From Emmonsiellopsis sp. PD_33 (Eukaryota > Ascomycota > Eurotiomycetes > Onygenales > Ajellomycetaceae), in contig JANTQF010000005.1 of NCBI GenBank assembly GCA_032988165.1, positions 231,511 to 295,510 on the forward strand: a DNA stretch of 64,000 nt, given 5' to 3'. The translations under genes and the position numbers were made by a program. Positions within the stretch are counted from its first letter, which is position 1; each line of letters opens with the position of its first letter. Under the pieces are notes generated by a model. The model saw only the letters and a program-made list of their open reading frames with translations. It did no database searches and was not told where the DNA came from. Positions 33,801 to 44,700 of this stretch are shown piece by piece.

Positions 33801-35594
33801 ATAGAGCCAAAAATGGGATCTCCAAACCCGCTCGAAAAGGGTGCTCGTTCTCGGGTCGGAGTGCCAGCAGTAGCGCTAGTTGGCCATCCGCCAGCAGAAC
33901 TGAGAGACCCCAAGCCACCCAGACCAGTTAGGCTTGGGAAGCCGCGATTCCCTCCAACGCTAGAGGTTTGGCTACGATCACCAGCCGAGGGGTCGACGGC
34001 AGATCCACCTCTGCGTATAGATCCAAAGGCACCCATACCGGGATCCTCTGGGATTTCACTCAGGCCAGGCAGGTGGGTATGTTGGATATCGGAACCATCA
34101 GTGTCGATGTCGTCAGCATCGACTCTTTCTCCCTGTGGGCTTTGATAAGGATTGGTGTTAGTTGGGCTCATTGGCTCCTGGCCATGAACATGATTCGGGG
34201 TTTGATTTGGCTGCGTCTGCTGACTTGCCACCAAGTCACGAAAGCTGGGTCCGTTGGGTGTTATGCCAAAGGAGAGTCCGAACTGATCGATTCCTGAGGC
34301 AGCAGGGGAGTCAAGGTCTTGTCCACCAAGAGCCGCGCTTCCACTTCGTGGTTCGTCGCCAAACGGGTTGGTTTCGCTACGAACGGCCCGGGTCTTGATG
34401 CTATCTCCCCATCCACGCTGCGGGCTGGAATTCTCGGATTCAGGAAGGCGATCGAGGGTGGTGAGCGACGGCTTCTCCTTAACGCTAGACCCGATGTCTT
34501 CAGAGCTATCTTTGGACAACAATCCCTTGAACCGACTTTCTCCCCGTAGACTCCCAAAACCGGGTTTCTTGTCAGCAATTCCTCCCTGCGACCCCGTAGG
34601 ACCCAGAGAAAAGGCTCCAAATGCCCCCATGGGCGAAAAAGCAGAACCGTGGGATGAGGATGGCCATGGGGAAGCTGATCCACCTACGGTTGGAACAACG
34701 GGATTCGTAGCACTCCGCTTCAGGGACCCAAACGGAGAACTCAGGTCGAGGCCAGAGCCATCGCGACCCGTATTTTCCTTATCCTTTTCGTCCAGTTTGG
34801 ATTCAGAGTCTCGGAAATCGGTTTTCCGGCGGAGGAGAGATGGGGGTGGCGTTGAGGTATTCGTGTCGTCACGGAAGAAACGCGAATTACCGGTCGGGGA
34901 CATTGGGTTGGCGGTAGAATCATTGGTTCCGCGTCGGCGCGGGGCAGTACGCACGGCACCCGGGGAGGAGGTGTTGAAGGGGCCAGTATGTCCTTGAGAA
35001 TGCGAGATGGATGATTTACGAGCCGCAGTCCCGCCAGTACCAGCATTATCCTTTGACCCACCCTGGGGAGGCGGCTTCAGAGGGGAGTTGACGGAGCCCG
35101 AGAATAACTAAAAAATGCCTAGTCAGTATTGCGTGAGATACATCGTTTGAAGCTTGACTCACATCTTTCTCTTCGTCATTCATTTCTGTCAACGCTAAGG
35201 GTCGAACATGTCCGCTATGATCCCAGCAAACTTCAGGACCAGTGTGGTTATCTTTAAAGTCCTCCCGCTTATTCCAACCGCCATTAACAGCCGAAGAAGT
35301 TGTGCCCTCGTGGGGATTCCAATCGCCCATGAAATAATCTGCTACCTGTTTCCCCCAGTTCCCAGGCTCCTGCTGATTCTTGTAAAGGCTTAAAAGTTGG
35401 TCCTTGGAATACCGGCTGTCGTTAGAACCGCCGTTGCGGGGCGAGCCTGACTGATAATTCGAGTTAAGATGAGGAGGAATGTAAGCTGCAACAGTAGGCG
35501 TGGAGGTGGAAGAAGTAGTCTGCGGGTTGTCTCGGCTGTGAGATATGTTTGTTGCGAGAGATGGCCGGCGGAAAGTCTGCGTAGCTCCATTCAT
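30845..35594 (-). CDS. GYF-domain protein (Smy2/GIGYF-like)
   Basis: GYF proteins bind proline-rich peptides and act in translational repression, mRNA decay or ER-Golgi traffic (Smy2/Syh1, GIGYF). Minus-strand exons 35163-35594, 31228-35107 and 30845-31167 give 1544 residues. The GYF domain lies at about 759-825: WIYRDPQGNTQGPWSGLEMH then DWFKAGFF; the Asp in the loop and the WxYxD start place it in the Smy2 subgroup, with GFF in place of GYF. The N-terminus has AAYIPPHL, an eIF4E-interactor-like or PAM-like block, and DYFMGDWNPHEG. The rest is disordered: Gly/Ser/Phe-rich repeats before the domain, Gln-rich stretches after it (about 860-1080), then an Ala/Glu coiled-coil-like region. The last exon encodes a conserved-looking tail (DDFVQQLLLLPPETEIISDS) ending in basic KKKGKR. 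Many antisense frames here are shadows. Confidence 0.93.
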
Positions 35595-37209
35595 GCGAGT
35601 GCGAGACCTATACAGACAGGACGGGAGTTAGCTTTTGCCATCACGGCGAGACACGCGTAGCAGACAGCAAGATGAATTTCCAGCGGCAAGCGGGATATCA
35701 AGCTTGTTGCTAGGCCATGGCAGGGGAAAGGGAGGGTGTCAGGGTGGCTGGTTACCATTCCCCACCGCCGATTCCTTCTTTTCTTAAACCAGAAGAATCA
35801 TGGGTGTTGCCAGCTGCCGCAGAGGCAAAACTCGATGGGAGGGGTGAAGGCATGGTGTAGGAGTTGGATCACGGAGAGCGTTGGTCCACAGGGAGCAGTG
35901 GAGAGCAGCAGAATCTGAGGCGTCGCGGTCACGGGCAAAAAAAGGCGAGCTGTCAGTTGGGTGAGAAAAGCAAGAGAGGACGAGATAATTGGTGTCGAAG
36001 ACGAGGATGACAAGCTTGCCAGAGATGCGATGCAGAGAGGTCGTGTGAGAGGCGCAGAGTAATCGTCGAAGGCTGGGGACGGGCGAGAAATCGGAACAGA
36101 TCTGCTGGAGAACAGGAGATGGAGACTTGGAGGTTGAGGTTCAATCCTGCGTCGATGCGAGGCCGTGGTGCGTGGGAAAAAAAAAGGGCCGCGCCCGCCA
36201 ATCGCGCGCCGCGCGTGGCAGTAGTGCCGCCACAGCTTGTCCCGGATTTAGAACACCAGATTGCAGTACAAAGGACGACAAGAGACTACGGGATGCCGCA
36301 GTGACAAGACTGTGGTGGGCAGTTCTCTTTCCAGTTCCTCTGGCCTCTGTAATGTTCCCTCAGACGCAAGAACCAAAAACAGGGAGTTTCAATTACACCA
36401 TCATCCCGCTTTCGTTGTCTGTATCTGCCTTGAAACAGGCATCCTGGAGGCTGGTTGGGCGCGTGTGTGTTGTTCTTGCCACGCACCGGCATATCAAAAG
36501 TCGATGGCTGGGATCTATCATCTCTCTCCTTTTTGCATTCTTCGGCCGTCGATCCAGGATTCGAGTTTCTCTATCTCGTACAATCTATCTGGGCATGCCT
36601 TTCGAGTTCACCGTTTCTTTCTGAACCGTTCATCCGAAGCAATCATGTGCCCTCCTGTGAGCATCCCCTGTTCGAGAAGCAGTTTGCTCGTCCCTGATAG
36701 ACCGTCACCGCCGCCTGGAAGAAAACTTCAGCCTCATTTAAATGGGATATACTATTTTCCAGTCCTTATTTCGATACTTTGCTACACTTCATATAGTTGT
36801 TATTAATGCCCGGTTGATGTTTGACGTTGCAGGACGCCTGTTTGCTTGCTGTCCGAAAAGTCTGCGGTCCGCGGCTGTTTGGTTTGATACATCAGCTTCA
36901 GCAGGTACAAGCATACTATCATCCTCTGGGATAACATATACTATTTTATGTGTTTGGTTAAAGACCCTGATTGATGGCATGGCATTTGAAAGCAAACCTC
37001 CTACGGAGGATTGGCCGCCCAAATCTCATGTCTATAAATGGCTGGCATCCCCCCAACCCAAGAAGAGTTCACGATATCAACGCTCTTCGTCGATTTCTAA
37101 ATTATTCATCTCTCTTCAATGAACATATCTACTGCTTTCTATCCCAAGAAAACCACTTTTCAGACCTCGCGATAGCCTCGGCTACGCGATCTTTACCCAC
37201 CCATAAGCA
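35595..37209. other. Divergent intergenic region, 1.6 kb
   Basis: Between the GYF gene and the gene at 37210. Probably contains a long 5' leader for the GYF gene. No supported coding sequence; a frame around 36127-36806 has no recognisable protein character. Confidence 0.45.
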
Positions 37210-37983
37210 ATGCGTCCTTCTAACTGTCGGCGTGAAGATCGCCAACCCCCCAGCCCAAGGCATCAGGCTCCCCATGTCCACATAACCCCAAGGAGTCATT
37301 TGAACAACACACATTTCGGTGCCCCCCAGCAGCCCCGTCACGGTGAAGATGTTCACCGACAACATGACGAAGGAGGCCTCCGTCGCACAGCTTCTGACGA
37401 GGCTTTTTATAGACTTTCTCCAAATGCAAGGTATCGTCAAACGTTCGGCTATCCTCGAATGGCACCCCCCGGAGAGAACCGCCGGGATGCCAGAAATGTC
37501 AATGTCAATGACCATGGCCATCACCAACAACTGCAGTGCGCAAACCGATATTGTACCCGCTGCCGCCCCATGCTAGGTCGAGGAGCACATCATCGTGAAG
37601 CAGAACCGACACATGCTCGAGACCTTCGTTGGCACGACATCCGGCGTTCAGCGAACCCTTACGCAGCCAACTACTACTACGACTCCGACTCCGACCGAGA
37701 CAACCTCTTCCGGGCGTGGCGTTTCGACACCCACCGCCACTACGACATTAGCAGTGATGATGACAGCGAGGATGACTTTGTTCGTTTACCACGCGGCCGG
37801 GCCCGCGGTGCTCGGGATGATGCCCCCCTGGTAGACGACATCCTGCTAGGCGACTTCGGGGATGGTCTCTGGTTTTCACCTCGGGGGCGTTCGAGACGCC
37901 GTGCCGGGTCTGGTGGGAATGCGCGGGTGAGGGACCAGTCGAGTGAGGATCGGAGGAGACAATTCGGACGCCGGCTTTGGTGA
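37210..37983 (+). CDS. Hypothetical arginine- and acid-rich protein, 257 residues
   Basis: Not recognised. Single frame from ATG at 37210; upstream exons cannot be excluded. The first 110 residues are rich in Pro, Gln, His and Arg. CANRYCTRCRPMLGRG has a C-x4-C-x2-C arrangement. Then YYYDSDSDRDNLFRAWRF and DISSDDDSEDDFVRLP are acidic patches like casein-kinase-2 targets, and the end is Arg/Gly-rich (RGRSRRRAGSGG), like RNA-binding tails. Compositional bias makes the call moderate: such frames arise in GC-rich DNA, but the alternating acidic/basic blocks look protein-like. Confidence 0.5.
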   Translation: MRPSNCRREDRQPPSPRHQAPHVHITPRSHLNNTHFGAPQQPRHGEDVHRQHDEGGLRRTASDEAFYRLSPNARYRQTFGYPRMAPPGENRRDARNVNVNDHGHHQQLQCANRYCTRCRPMLGRGAHHREAEPTHARDLRWHDIRRSANPYAANYYYDSDSDRDNLFRAWRFDTHRHYDISSDDDSEDDFVRLPRGRARGARDDAPLVDDILLGDFGDGLWFSPRGRSRRRAGSGGNARVRDQSSEDRRRQFGRRLW

Positions 37984-38151
37984 TTTTATGAAGCTTGTTT
38001 TGTGGAAGGTTTGGTGTGGCTTTGCAATCGCCCCCCGGGTTCTTATCCTATTTCCCCCTATTTGAAAGGGGGTGGTTTATTTTTGGCTCAATTTCTGCAA
38101 GTATGTTATTGTATCAGTGATTGTTTTCTTTTTTCTTTTTCTCTTCTTTTT

Positions 38152-38178
38152 TTCTTCTTCTTCTTCTTCTTCTTCTTC
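38152..38178. repeat. TTC trinucleotide array (9 units)
   Basis: Nine perfect TTC units following a T-rich tract; purine/pyrimidine asymmetric. Confidence 0.9.
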
Positions 38179-38390
38179 CAGAGGAAATCTGTTCCTTCAC
38201 CCCTGACCTATTGAGGGAGGAAAGACAAGACAAGAAATGAATCATCCCTACCCTCTCAAAACGACTCATCCCTACCCTCTCTCTATCTACCTCTTCCTCT
38301 TCCTTTTCCTCTTCCCACAATCACCAATCACCACCTCCTCCCTTTCCCCTTTCTCAATCCTCCAGTTTTCTTCTAGGATGCCAGTTTGCT

Positions 38391-38521
38391 CATTTCCCGC
38401 ATTTCCCCAACAGCGCAGCGTCTCTCTCTCTCTCACACACACACATGTCATTTCAAGATAACAGTTAATTCATTTCATTTCCCGCATTCCCTACTAGAAA
38501 ATCAATCTCTCTCTCTCTCTT
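38391..38521. repeat. Imperfect tandem duplication, each unit ending in a TC microsatellite
   Basis: CATTTCCCGCATT occurs twice about 80 nt apart, each time followed within 35 nt by a TC array (38421-38434, continuing into AC repeats, and 38506-38521). This suggests an old local duplication. Confidence 0.55.
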
Positions 38522-38711
38522 TCCCCACCCTTTTCGTCCCCTACACCCCCTACCCTACCCCACCAAAAAAGGGCCTGGCTAGAAACGGCATTAAAAAAAA
38601 CCAGAAAGACGAAGAACATCATAAAAAATCTTACCAACTAGACCTTCTCTTCCCCCTTTTACTCCCCCCGGTTACTAGTATCCATCAGCATCTCCCCCAC
38701 ACATACCATAC

Positions 38712-38731
38712 TAGTACTACTAGTAGTACTA
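38712..38731. repeat. Perfect 20-bp palindrome
   Basis: TAGTACTACT followed by its exact reverse complement, with no spacer. It could form a short cruciform or bind a dimeric factor; function unknown. Confidence 0.85.
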
Positions 38732-39065
38732 CCATCTATCTACCCCCCAACCAGCCCAAATATCTCCCCGCCTAAACCCACCCACACCCATAAATACACA
38801 CACGCACCCTCCAAACTCTATCCCTCCCCCTTTCTAACGGTCATATGTACTTCCGCGACAGTACCTGCAATAGCCACAGTTTTTTTAGATAAGGTTTGAA
38901 CAGGACCTAGGGGGCGATACCACGTGATGTCCTACTTTCGCCAAGGATGCCAAGGCGGCGGAAACCTCGCTGAGTAAGCAGTCTTGGCATAAAAACTAGA
39001 TAAAATATGAATAGGGGTAGGATGGGAAGGATTGACAATGTACAGGATGCGACGGTTAATAATAA

Positions 39066-41042
39066 CTAAGCTACAACGTATGAGTCCCAAGTAAACATCT
39101 TCTTCAGAACAGTGAAACAATCATCTCGCTTATGGAAGAGTGCATATGCCTTTTTCTTCCCATCGACCAGCCGCACACCCATCGGAAGCTGCCCAAAATA
39201 CATCCATTCCAACGGCTGCTCGGGCGTTGCCTCGAGGTATTTGTCCGCTTCGGTGAGCATTCTCAAGCAATGGATCCATTCCCAAGCGAATCTGACTCCC
39301 GCCCCCCGAGTGCGCTGATTGCCATCCCCGCGCTCGTCCCAGTTTATTGCATTTGCAGTTTCCAAGGCTTCCTCGCTGTCTTGTGATGACATGTAGTAAA
39401 ATTCCTTGCTTCGTGTTGCCCTGTTCTCGTATGTGTCTCCTACCAATGCGAGTTTCTTAAGTCTCGGCAATTTGGAGACTGTCTCGCGTATCGCTTGGTG
39501 GTCGATAAACCAAATGCTCCACCCACATCGATCTGCAACGCCTAGATAAAGTTGCTCTAGCGACTTAAGGGTGCACAAAAGCCCGAGAGCTTCTGCGGAA
39601 ATAGATTTGTCCTTCCACGAAAGGCGAAGCGAGGTTAACTCCCTGAATGTGCTAGCTAGCCCTGGGAGCAGTCTAGATTCAAGAATATTTGGACGGGTGG
39701 GAAACCCAAGAGACACACTGCGCAGCTGGTTATTTGCCAGAAGAAAATCCATTGATGGATCCTCATTCAATGGATCGTTCCATTCAAGCCTCTCTAAAGT
39801 CCGGATCTTGCCGTATCGGCGAAGAAAGTTGGAAATGACATGTTGGCATGCGTCGACGCTCAGGAATCGAAGATAACAATTTTCCTCCGATGGAACGAAC
39901 GCAGAAATTATGTCACAGCTCGTAAAAAGATTGGAGTTCCTGGTACACAATTTGAATTCACGCAACCTTTGGAAAAGGGGGAGAGTTAGGTCCCAATCAG
40001 GGTTGGTTTGCGCTTCCGCGTCGGTATCAGGGAGAATCCAGGTAAGGGACTCTAACGCCGGTGCGCAAGCGCGAAAAAGGGTAAAAGTTAGTGGGATCAC
40101 GGAGGGTGGCCGGCTGTCATAATCGGGCCATTCGGGCAATGATGTTATCTCCAGAAACAGGCTTCGCAGCGGGAATCCACCTGCCATCATCCTCTTCGGC
40201 AGGCCAATCTGAAATTCATCGGTTACCCTGATGCGAAACAATTTCAGGTGGTGAAGCTGAGAGTTTATAAGAATGTGAAAGAACTCGCGATCCACCTCGA
40301 CTTTATCCTCCCAATCTAAACGCTCGAGATGAGGCAAGCAAGGCAAAAGCATCTTGATCGCCGGGAAATACTCGTTGTAATAGGCGAGACATGCTTCATT
40401 TATTCCAGCCCTTGCCTCTTCGATATTGTCTGGTTCACTACCAGGGAAAAATCCATTGTTTTTCCCGAGCGGCGCAGAAGATGTCGCCGCCGTAAGCCCT
40501 CTAAGACAAGCCGCATATACTCGGGCACTCCTATATTCTGACATTATTTCTTCCGAATCGCGGCCGATGAAGAAACCATGTTTTTGGCCAAGTCTCGTAG
40601 GGGAAGTCGCGACAGTTAAATGTCGGATACAAGCGCCCAGCCGCGATACGGGTGTATTATGTTTCCGAAGGGGGTCGCTGGACTCGGTCAACATCGGCTT
40701 TACCAAGCTCCAACTTGCATCGCTATAATTGAGACAGACACTGGCGAATTGGCGAGATCTTGCCAATTGACGGCAATCGCTGTTCACAAGAGCAAGAGAG
40801 GCCAGGCTGGCATCGGGAATATGAGAGAGGATGCAAGAAAGTAACTCAACAGGAAGCCTCAGCAGGCGAGAATTCGAGCAAGACGCCCGGCCCCTGCGGA
40901 CACGGTCGAGCGAAAGAGGGAGAGGCCGCATCAAGTCTTTGCCGTAGTCGTCCCTAGCAATTGAAAATGTCCTAGGTGAGAAGATCCCATAAATTGCCTC
41001 TACGGACCTCTGCCCGCCCGCCGTTGATGTATTGGTTGACAT
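39066..41042 (-). CDS. F-box protein with leucine-rich C-terminal region
   Basis: Predicted substrate adaptor of an SCF ubiquitin ligase. Intronless frame, 658 residues. The F-box is at about 61-100: LRLPVELLSCILSHIPDASL, then ASLALVNSDCRQLARSRQF. The remainder has degenerate leucine-rich spacing typical of fungal F-box/LRR proteins (for example LERLEWNDPL, ELTSLRLSWKD, LEQLYLGVAD). Residues 137-165 and 178-206 are an internal repeat: ACIRHLTVATSPTRLG...GFF against ACLRGLTAATSSAPLG...GFF, a 41-residue period. Large single-exon F-box families of this kind occur in Onygenales (recollection). The substrate cannot be predicted. Confidence 0.88.
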   Translation of the reverse strand: MSTNTSTAGGQRSVEAIYGIFSPRTFSIARDDYGKDLMRPLPLSLDRVRRGRASCSNSRLLRLPVELLSCILSHIPDASLASLALVNSDCRQLARSRQFASVCLNYSDASWSLVKPMLTESSDPLRKHNTPVSRLGACIRHLTVATSPTRLGQKHGFFIGRDSEEIMSEYRSARVYAACLRGLTAATSSAPLGKNNGFFPGSEPDNIEEARAGINEACLAYYNEYFPAIKMLLPCLPHLERLDWEDKVEVDREFFHILINSQLHHLKLFRIRVTDEFQIGLPKRMMAGGFPLRSLFLEITSLPEWPDYDSRPPSVIPLTFTLFRACAPALESLTWILPDTDAEAQTNPDWDLTLPLFQRLREFKLCTRNSNLFTSCDIISAFVPSEENCYLRFLSVDACQHVISNFLRRYGKIRTLERLEWNDPLNEDPSMDFLLANNQLRSVSLGFPTRPNILESRLLPGLASTFRELTSLRLSWKDKSISAEALGLLCTLKSLEQLYLGVADRCGWSIWFIDHQAIRETVSKLPRLKKLALVGDTYENRATRSKEFYYMSSQDSEEALETANAINWDERGDGNQRTRGAGVRFAWEWIHCLRMLTEADKYLEATPEQPLEWMYFGQLPMGVRLVDGKKKAYALFHKRDDCFTVLKKMFTWDSYVVA

Positions 41043-42428
41043 TTGGGGAATTTGATATACTGGCGGTGATGATGGAGGCCATCAATATAGATCAAGGCTG
41101 TCAATTGGCTACTACCGAGAGCGAACGTAGCTAGGCAATTGGAGAGGTTGGTATTTGTGGTTGGCGAGATGGCGCTGTATTGACAAAATGAAATAGAATA
41201 GTAATGTTTCATAGGCAGTAAAACATGTCCCCGCTAATAGTAAGAGCAAGCAGGCTGGGCCTGGTAAAATAAAATCCATTAACAATGAAGCCCATTTCCC
41301 AGTGCGTAGGTCTATTGAGAAGACCTGAAAGCTGTGGGTTAGTTGTACGACATATTCTTGTTGACATTCCCATCTAGATAGAAGCAGCGGCACAGAATCA
41401 AGGGACAGCTGGCGTAGAAGTCGTGGCTGCTCTCCTTCGGTCTCTATTTCCTCCATCGTGCTCAAAACATAACATGAAGTCGATTTCCAACGGCTTCCGC
41501 GTATAATAAAGATCCTCTTCGTCGTCGAGAGGTACGCAGGAGTTGCGGATTTTGACCCAAAGATAAACTTCCGTTTCGAGGCGGGGGCATTGCTATCGCG
41601 AATCGCTGCAGCAGCAGATAATCCTTGGTGGTCCAGCAGGAGCGGATCTATCATCCAAGCTACTCAGCCAGATATTTTGTTGCTTTTCGCTGGGAGACAA
41701 ATCGACTCCATCGGCATGGCTGGCGGACGGACAAGGGGACCGCTGCGTGTTGGATGGTGATGTCTGTTGCGCATCGCCAAAAATGAGATTCTGTTGACAT
41801 GCTGCATATTGCCGTCTTTATCCATCTTCAGTATTGATCCTTGCCGCCAGCCAGAAAGCAGACAGAACTGGCCAAGCTCGGCACAGCAAAGTTGACTGTT
41901 CGATGTGAATACGAGAAATATTTAGATGGCTGGGGATTTGACTTTTCACATGCACTCAACCCCCCGAAAAAACACAGGGCCGAGGGCAGCAAAGAAAACC
42001 AATTCTTGGCCACTGAGCAGGAGAGGAGGTGAAAGCAGAGCAAGGCGGAAGAAAAGGAGAAAAATGATCAGTTGAAAGCCATTGGGACAGGGTGGCTGGC
42101 GAGTTGTTCGTCCGCGTATTGGCCAGTCAAGAAAGATCCCGAGCTCCGACTCCCGAAAGGTTCAACCGAACCAGGCAGCGCAATTTCAAACTCTAGTTAA
42201 AACACCAGCCATGATTTGGAATAAAATAGCTACTAGCTACCCCACATCCTACAGGCGACTCATCAGAAGCTATTTATGAACGTTATTTCCCTGTCCCCAG
42301 GCCTTGAATCCACACCCAATTGCTCCCCCAGAGCTCAATCCTTTAAAGATACCTCTACGCCAAACAACCACAACCATCTTTCCTCTCCACTGGCCTCCCC
42401 TATTTATACACCTCCACACTCATTCGCC
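41043..42428. other. Intergenic between F-box and MAPEG genes
   Basis: About 1.4 kb of divergent promoter space. A 180-codon minus-strand frame (41112-41654) ends in a hydrophobic stretch but has no recognisable features, so I do not call it a gene. TATTTATA near 42400 is only about 25 nt before the MAPEG start. Confidence 0.45.
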
Positions 42429-42875
42429 ATGTCTGCCGCCATCCGCGAATCCGGCGTCCTCGGCCCCGTCATCGCCCTCAATCTCTGGACCTTCGTCATG
42501 GAAGGCTGGATGTACGCAACCCGCATCCCAGCCATGGAAAAGTACAAGATCGATGTGAACCCGAATACCATTCGAGACCAAATGGCTCTAAAACTCCCTC
42601 CCTCCGTGCGCTGGGTCGCCGATAACTACAACCATTTGATGGAGCAGCCGACGCAATTCTACGCCGTCGCGCTGGCGATTGCGCTTCTGCACAAGGGCAG
42701 GGGCGAGAAGAGCGATGTGGCCCTTGCGTGGGCGTATGTTGGAATACGTGTGGTGCACAGTTTTGTGCAGGCATCGAGGAACCATATTATGACGAGGTTT
42801 TCGCTGTTTTTGACGTCCTCGGGCCTGCTGTTGGGGTTGACGGTTAATGCGGCGAAGTTGGTGCTTTCGGGATAG
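42429..42875 (+). CDS. MAPEG-family membrane protein (microsomal glutathione transferase-like)
   Basis: Membrane-associated eicosanoid/glutathione metabolism family; fungal members are usually four-helix ER or mitochondrial proteins of about 150 residues. The frame is open further upstream, but the ATG at 42429 gives 148 residues beginning MSAAIRESGVLGPVIALNLWTF, matching family length. Landmarks are the first helix (8-27), VRWVADNYNHLMEQPTQFYA (the family E-x2-x-x-x2-F/Y signature region), ALAWAYVGIRVVHSFVQA with RxxHS, and a last helix (SLFLTSSGLLLGLTVNAAKL). Single exon. Confidence 0.9.
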   Translation: MSAAIRESGVLGPVIALNLWTFVMEGWMYATRIPAMEKYKIDVNPNTIRDQMALKLPPSVRWVADNYNHLMEQPTQFYAVALAIALLHKGRGEKSDVALAWAYVGIRVVHSFVQASRNHIMTRFSLFLTSSGLLLGLTVNAAKLVLSG

Positions 42876-43499
42876 GTTGTTGTCGTGGTTGGACCGTACA
42901 TAATGCCAATTGGTGTTTGTGGGAGTGGCGGCGGGGTCTACGGTGGTAAAAGGCACAAACTATGAATGGGACGTGTTTGATGGATAGTAGCGGAGCGATG
43001 TTTGGATGATGCCGATGTTTTCTTGAATTACTCGACTAAATACTATGTAAGTCGCTATTTTTGCCAGTTGGAGCATATATTCATAACCGAAGTTCGTGGA
43101 ACCCAACGCTTTGCCATTATCGATGTCTCCCCATTTTTGTGAACCGGGCTACATATAACCCATCACCCAGACTAGAGGCAACTAATTATATGCTTTGTAC
43201 ACTGGACTGCAGCTGTCCCTAGACCTACCTTTCCTTGCTACTAATATGATATCCCAGTTAGTTACCCAGTGAAATCTAGATTGCGTATCATACGGAGCCA
43301 TCCTGCTAAGTTCTGGGCACAAACCTAAGATTCCCATAGTTAGCTATCAAAATCAATGACATCAGCATGCTTTTTCATCTATTTATGTATGAACTTGGAC
43401 TAAATGGTATGCTGTAAACAAATGTCTCTGCATCCTCTTTGTTATGAAAACATCTTGCACTGCCTAGCTGCAGCTATCCATCTGCGTGAAAATTAACTA

Positions 43500-44700
43500 G
43501 CCAATATTGACTGACACAAACAAAAATTTATTGAGATGTCATTAGACAAACAGTGCCTTGATGTAAGGCTCTACAACAACTCTGGGACTGAAAGTCTTTA
43601 GTCCAAGTGAAGTGATTCTTTGAAGCCACTCCTAGTGGTTTGCACAGCTTTACAGACATTTTTTGGATTATCACATCCAAGTGGTTGCAGTGCTTTGGCC
43701 TGGGTACCACAGCAGTGCCTTCTGGCAATAGCAATGCAGTGCTGTACTGTGCACTTTTACACATTCCAACTCGAACTCATGCCTTGCAAGATCTTGGGGT
43801 TTTGGCATGATAGGTTGAACTTCTGAAATTCTTATCCAATCTCAGGTTGATTCATAACAATGACAAAAGAGAGGAAGATATTTTTATATGGTTGGCCTAC
43901 CTGGTCCCATAGAAGTACATAGCTAGTACTACACACTGGGGTGTAATAAAGTGAGTGCTCCTCATATCTAAATATTGATGGCCAAGCTGGAGAAAACAAG
44001 CTTTTCCACAATCAATATGATTGGTTATAATTTTTTAAGAGTGAGGGCGCTTTTGAATATGATTGGTTGTTGTGCAGTATACTAGATCAAATTAGGAATA
44101 GTCTACAACTCTAACCAACCTTAAATTCCATGAGAATGTGAAAAGGCATCTCATACTGTCACACCTGGCATGATTTAAATACTGCCTAGTAGGTAAAGGG
44201 GGTGAACAATGATGTCCCTTTAATATAAGAAAAAATATCATCTTATTTTATACTTAATGAGATTTGTTAAAATGTCAAAATCTTACAGCCTTAGAAAGTT
44301 TTAAAGCTTCATTTTATTATCCCATTCTCGAAGGACGATAACGGTAAGAACTTATTTTACCAGCTGATACAAATTTTGGATTTCTCACTAGGATTTTTCC
44401 TTCTTTGATTTGGAACCTCTAAGATATTAAATTAAAATAGTAGTAATGGGTCTCATAAGATGAAGGTTCAGTCATGGATACTTCTACTGCTATAGGAGAT
44501 CCCTTATTGTCTTGAAAACATAGTCTAGATATGAGGCATGTGTAACATGGTCCACTTTCAAGATTAGCCGCATGGTCTGATCCTTTATTATTTCTGTTCA
44601 AACTCACGTATATCTACAGAAGTATGTGGAGAGAACGCGACTGGCGTTGAAAGAAATCTTCACAATTAGGCCCTGCGAGCAGGTTTGTTGCCGCTGGGGT
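43500..44700. mobile_element. Probable decayed transposable-element sequence
   Basis: AT-rich, stop-dense sequence unlike its surroundings. TGTCACACC at 44157 resembles the start of many fungal LTRs, and AATATGATTGGTTRT occurs twice near 44010-44070. The minus strand at about 43528-43800 has short protein-like pieces broken by stops. No transposase or reverse transcriptase motif was seen, so the class is undetermined. Confidence 0.3.

Larger units (their letters stand above)
37984..39065. other. Intergenic, pyrimidine-rich, repeat-bearing
   Basis: About 1.1 kb, strongly CT-rich on the plus strand, with several simple repeats and a perfect palindrome (listed separately). It lies between the 3' ends of two convergent genes. 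No coding sequence supported. Confidence 0.6.

Noticed and set aside
33297..34145. Long plus-strand frame of 282 codons opposite the GYF gene
   Set aside because: It is the antisense shadow of a Gly/Ser/Pro-rich coding region, lacks domain features and has several sister shadows nearby.
38152..38521. TTC and TC arrays as a CRISPR-like or minisatellite system
   Set aside because: They are plain microsatellites without spacers or conserved repeat units of suitable length.
41112..41654. 180-codon minus-strand frame between the F-box and MAPEG genes
   Set aside because: No recognisable features, no splice support, and composition typical of intergenic DNA; an upstream exon role for the F-box gene is possible but unsupported.
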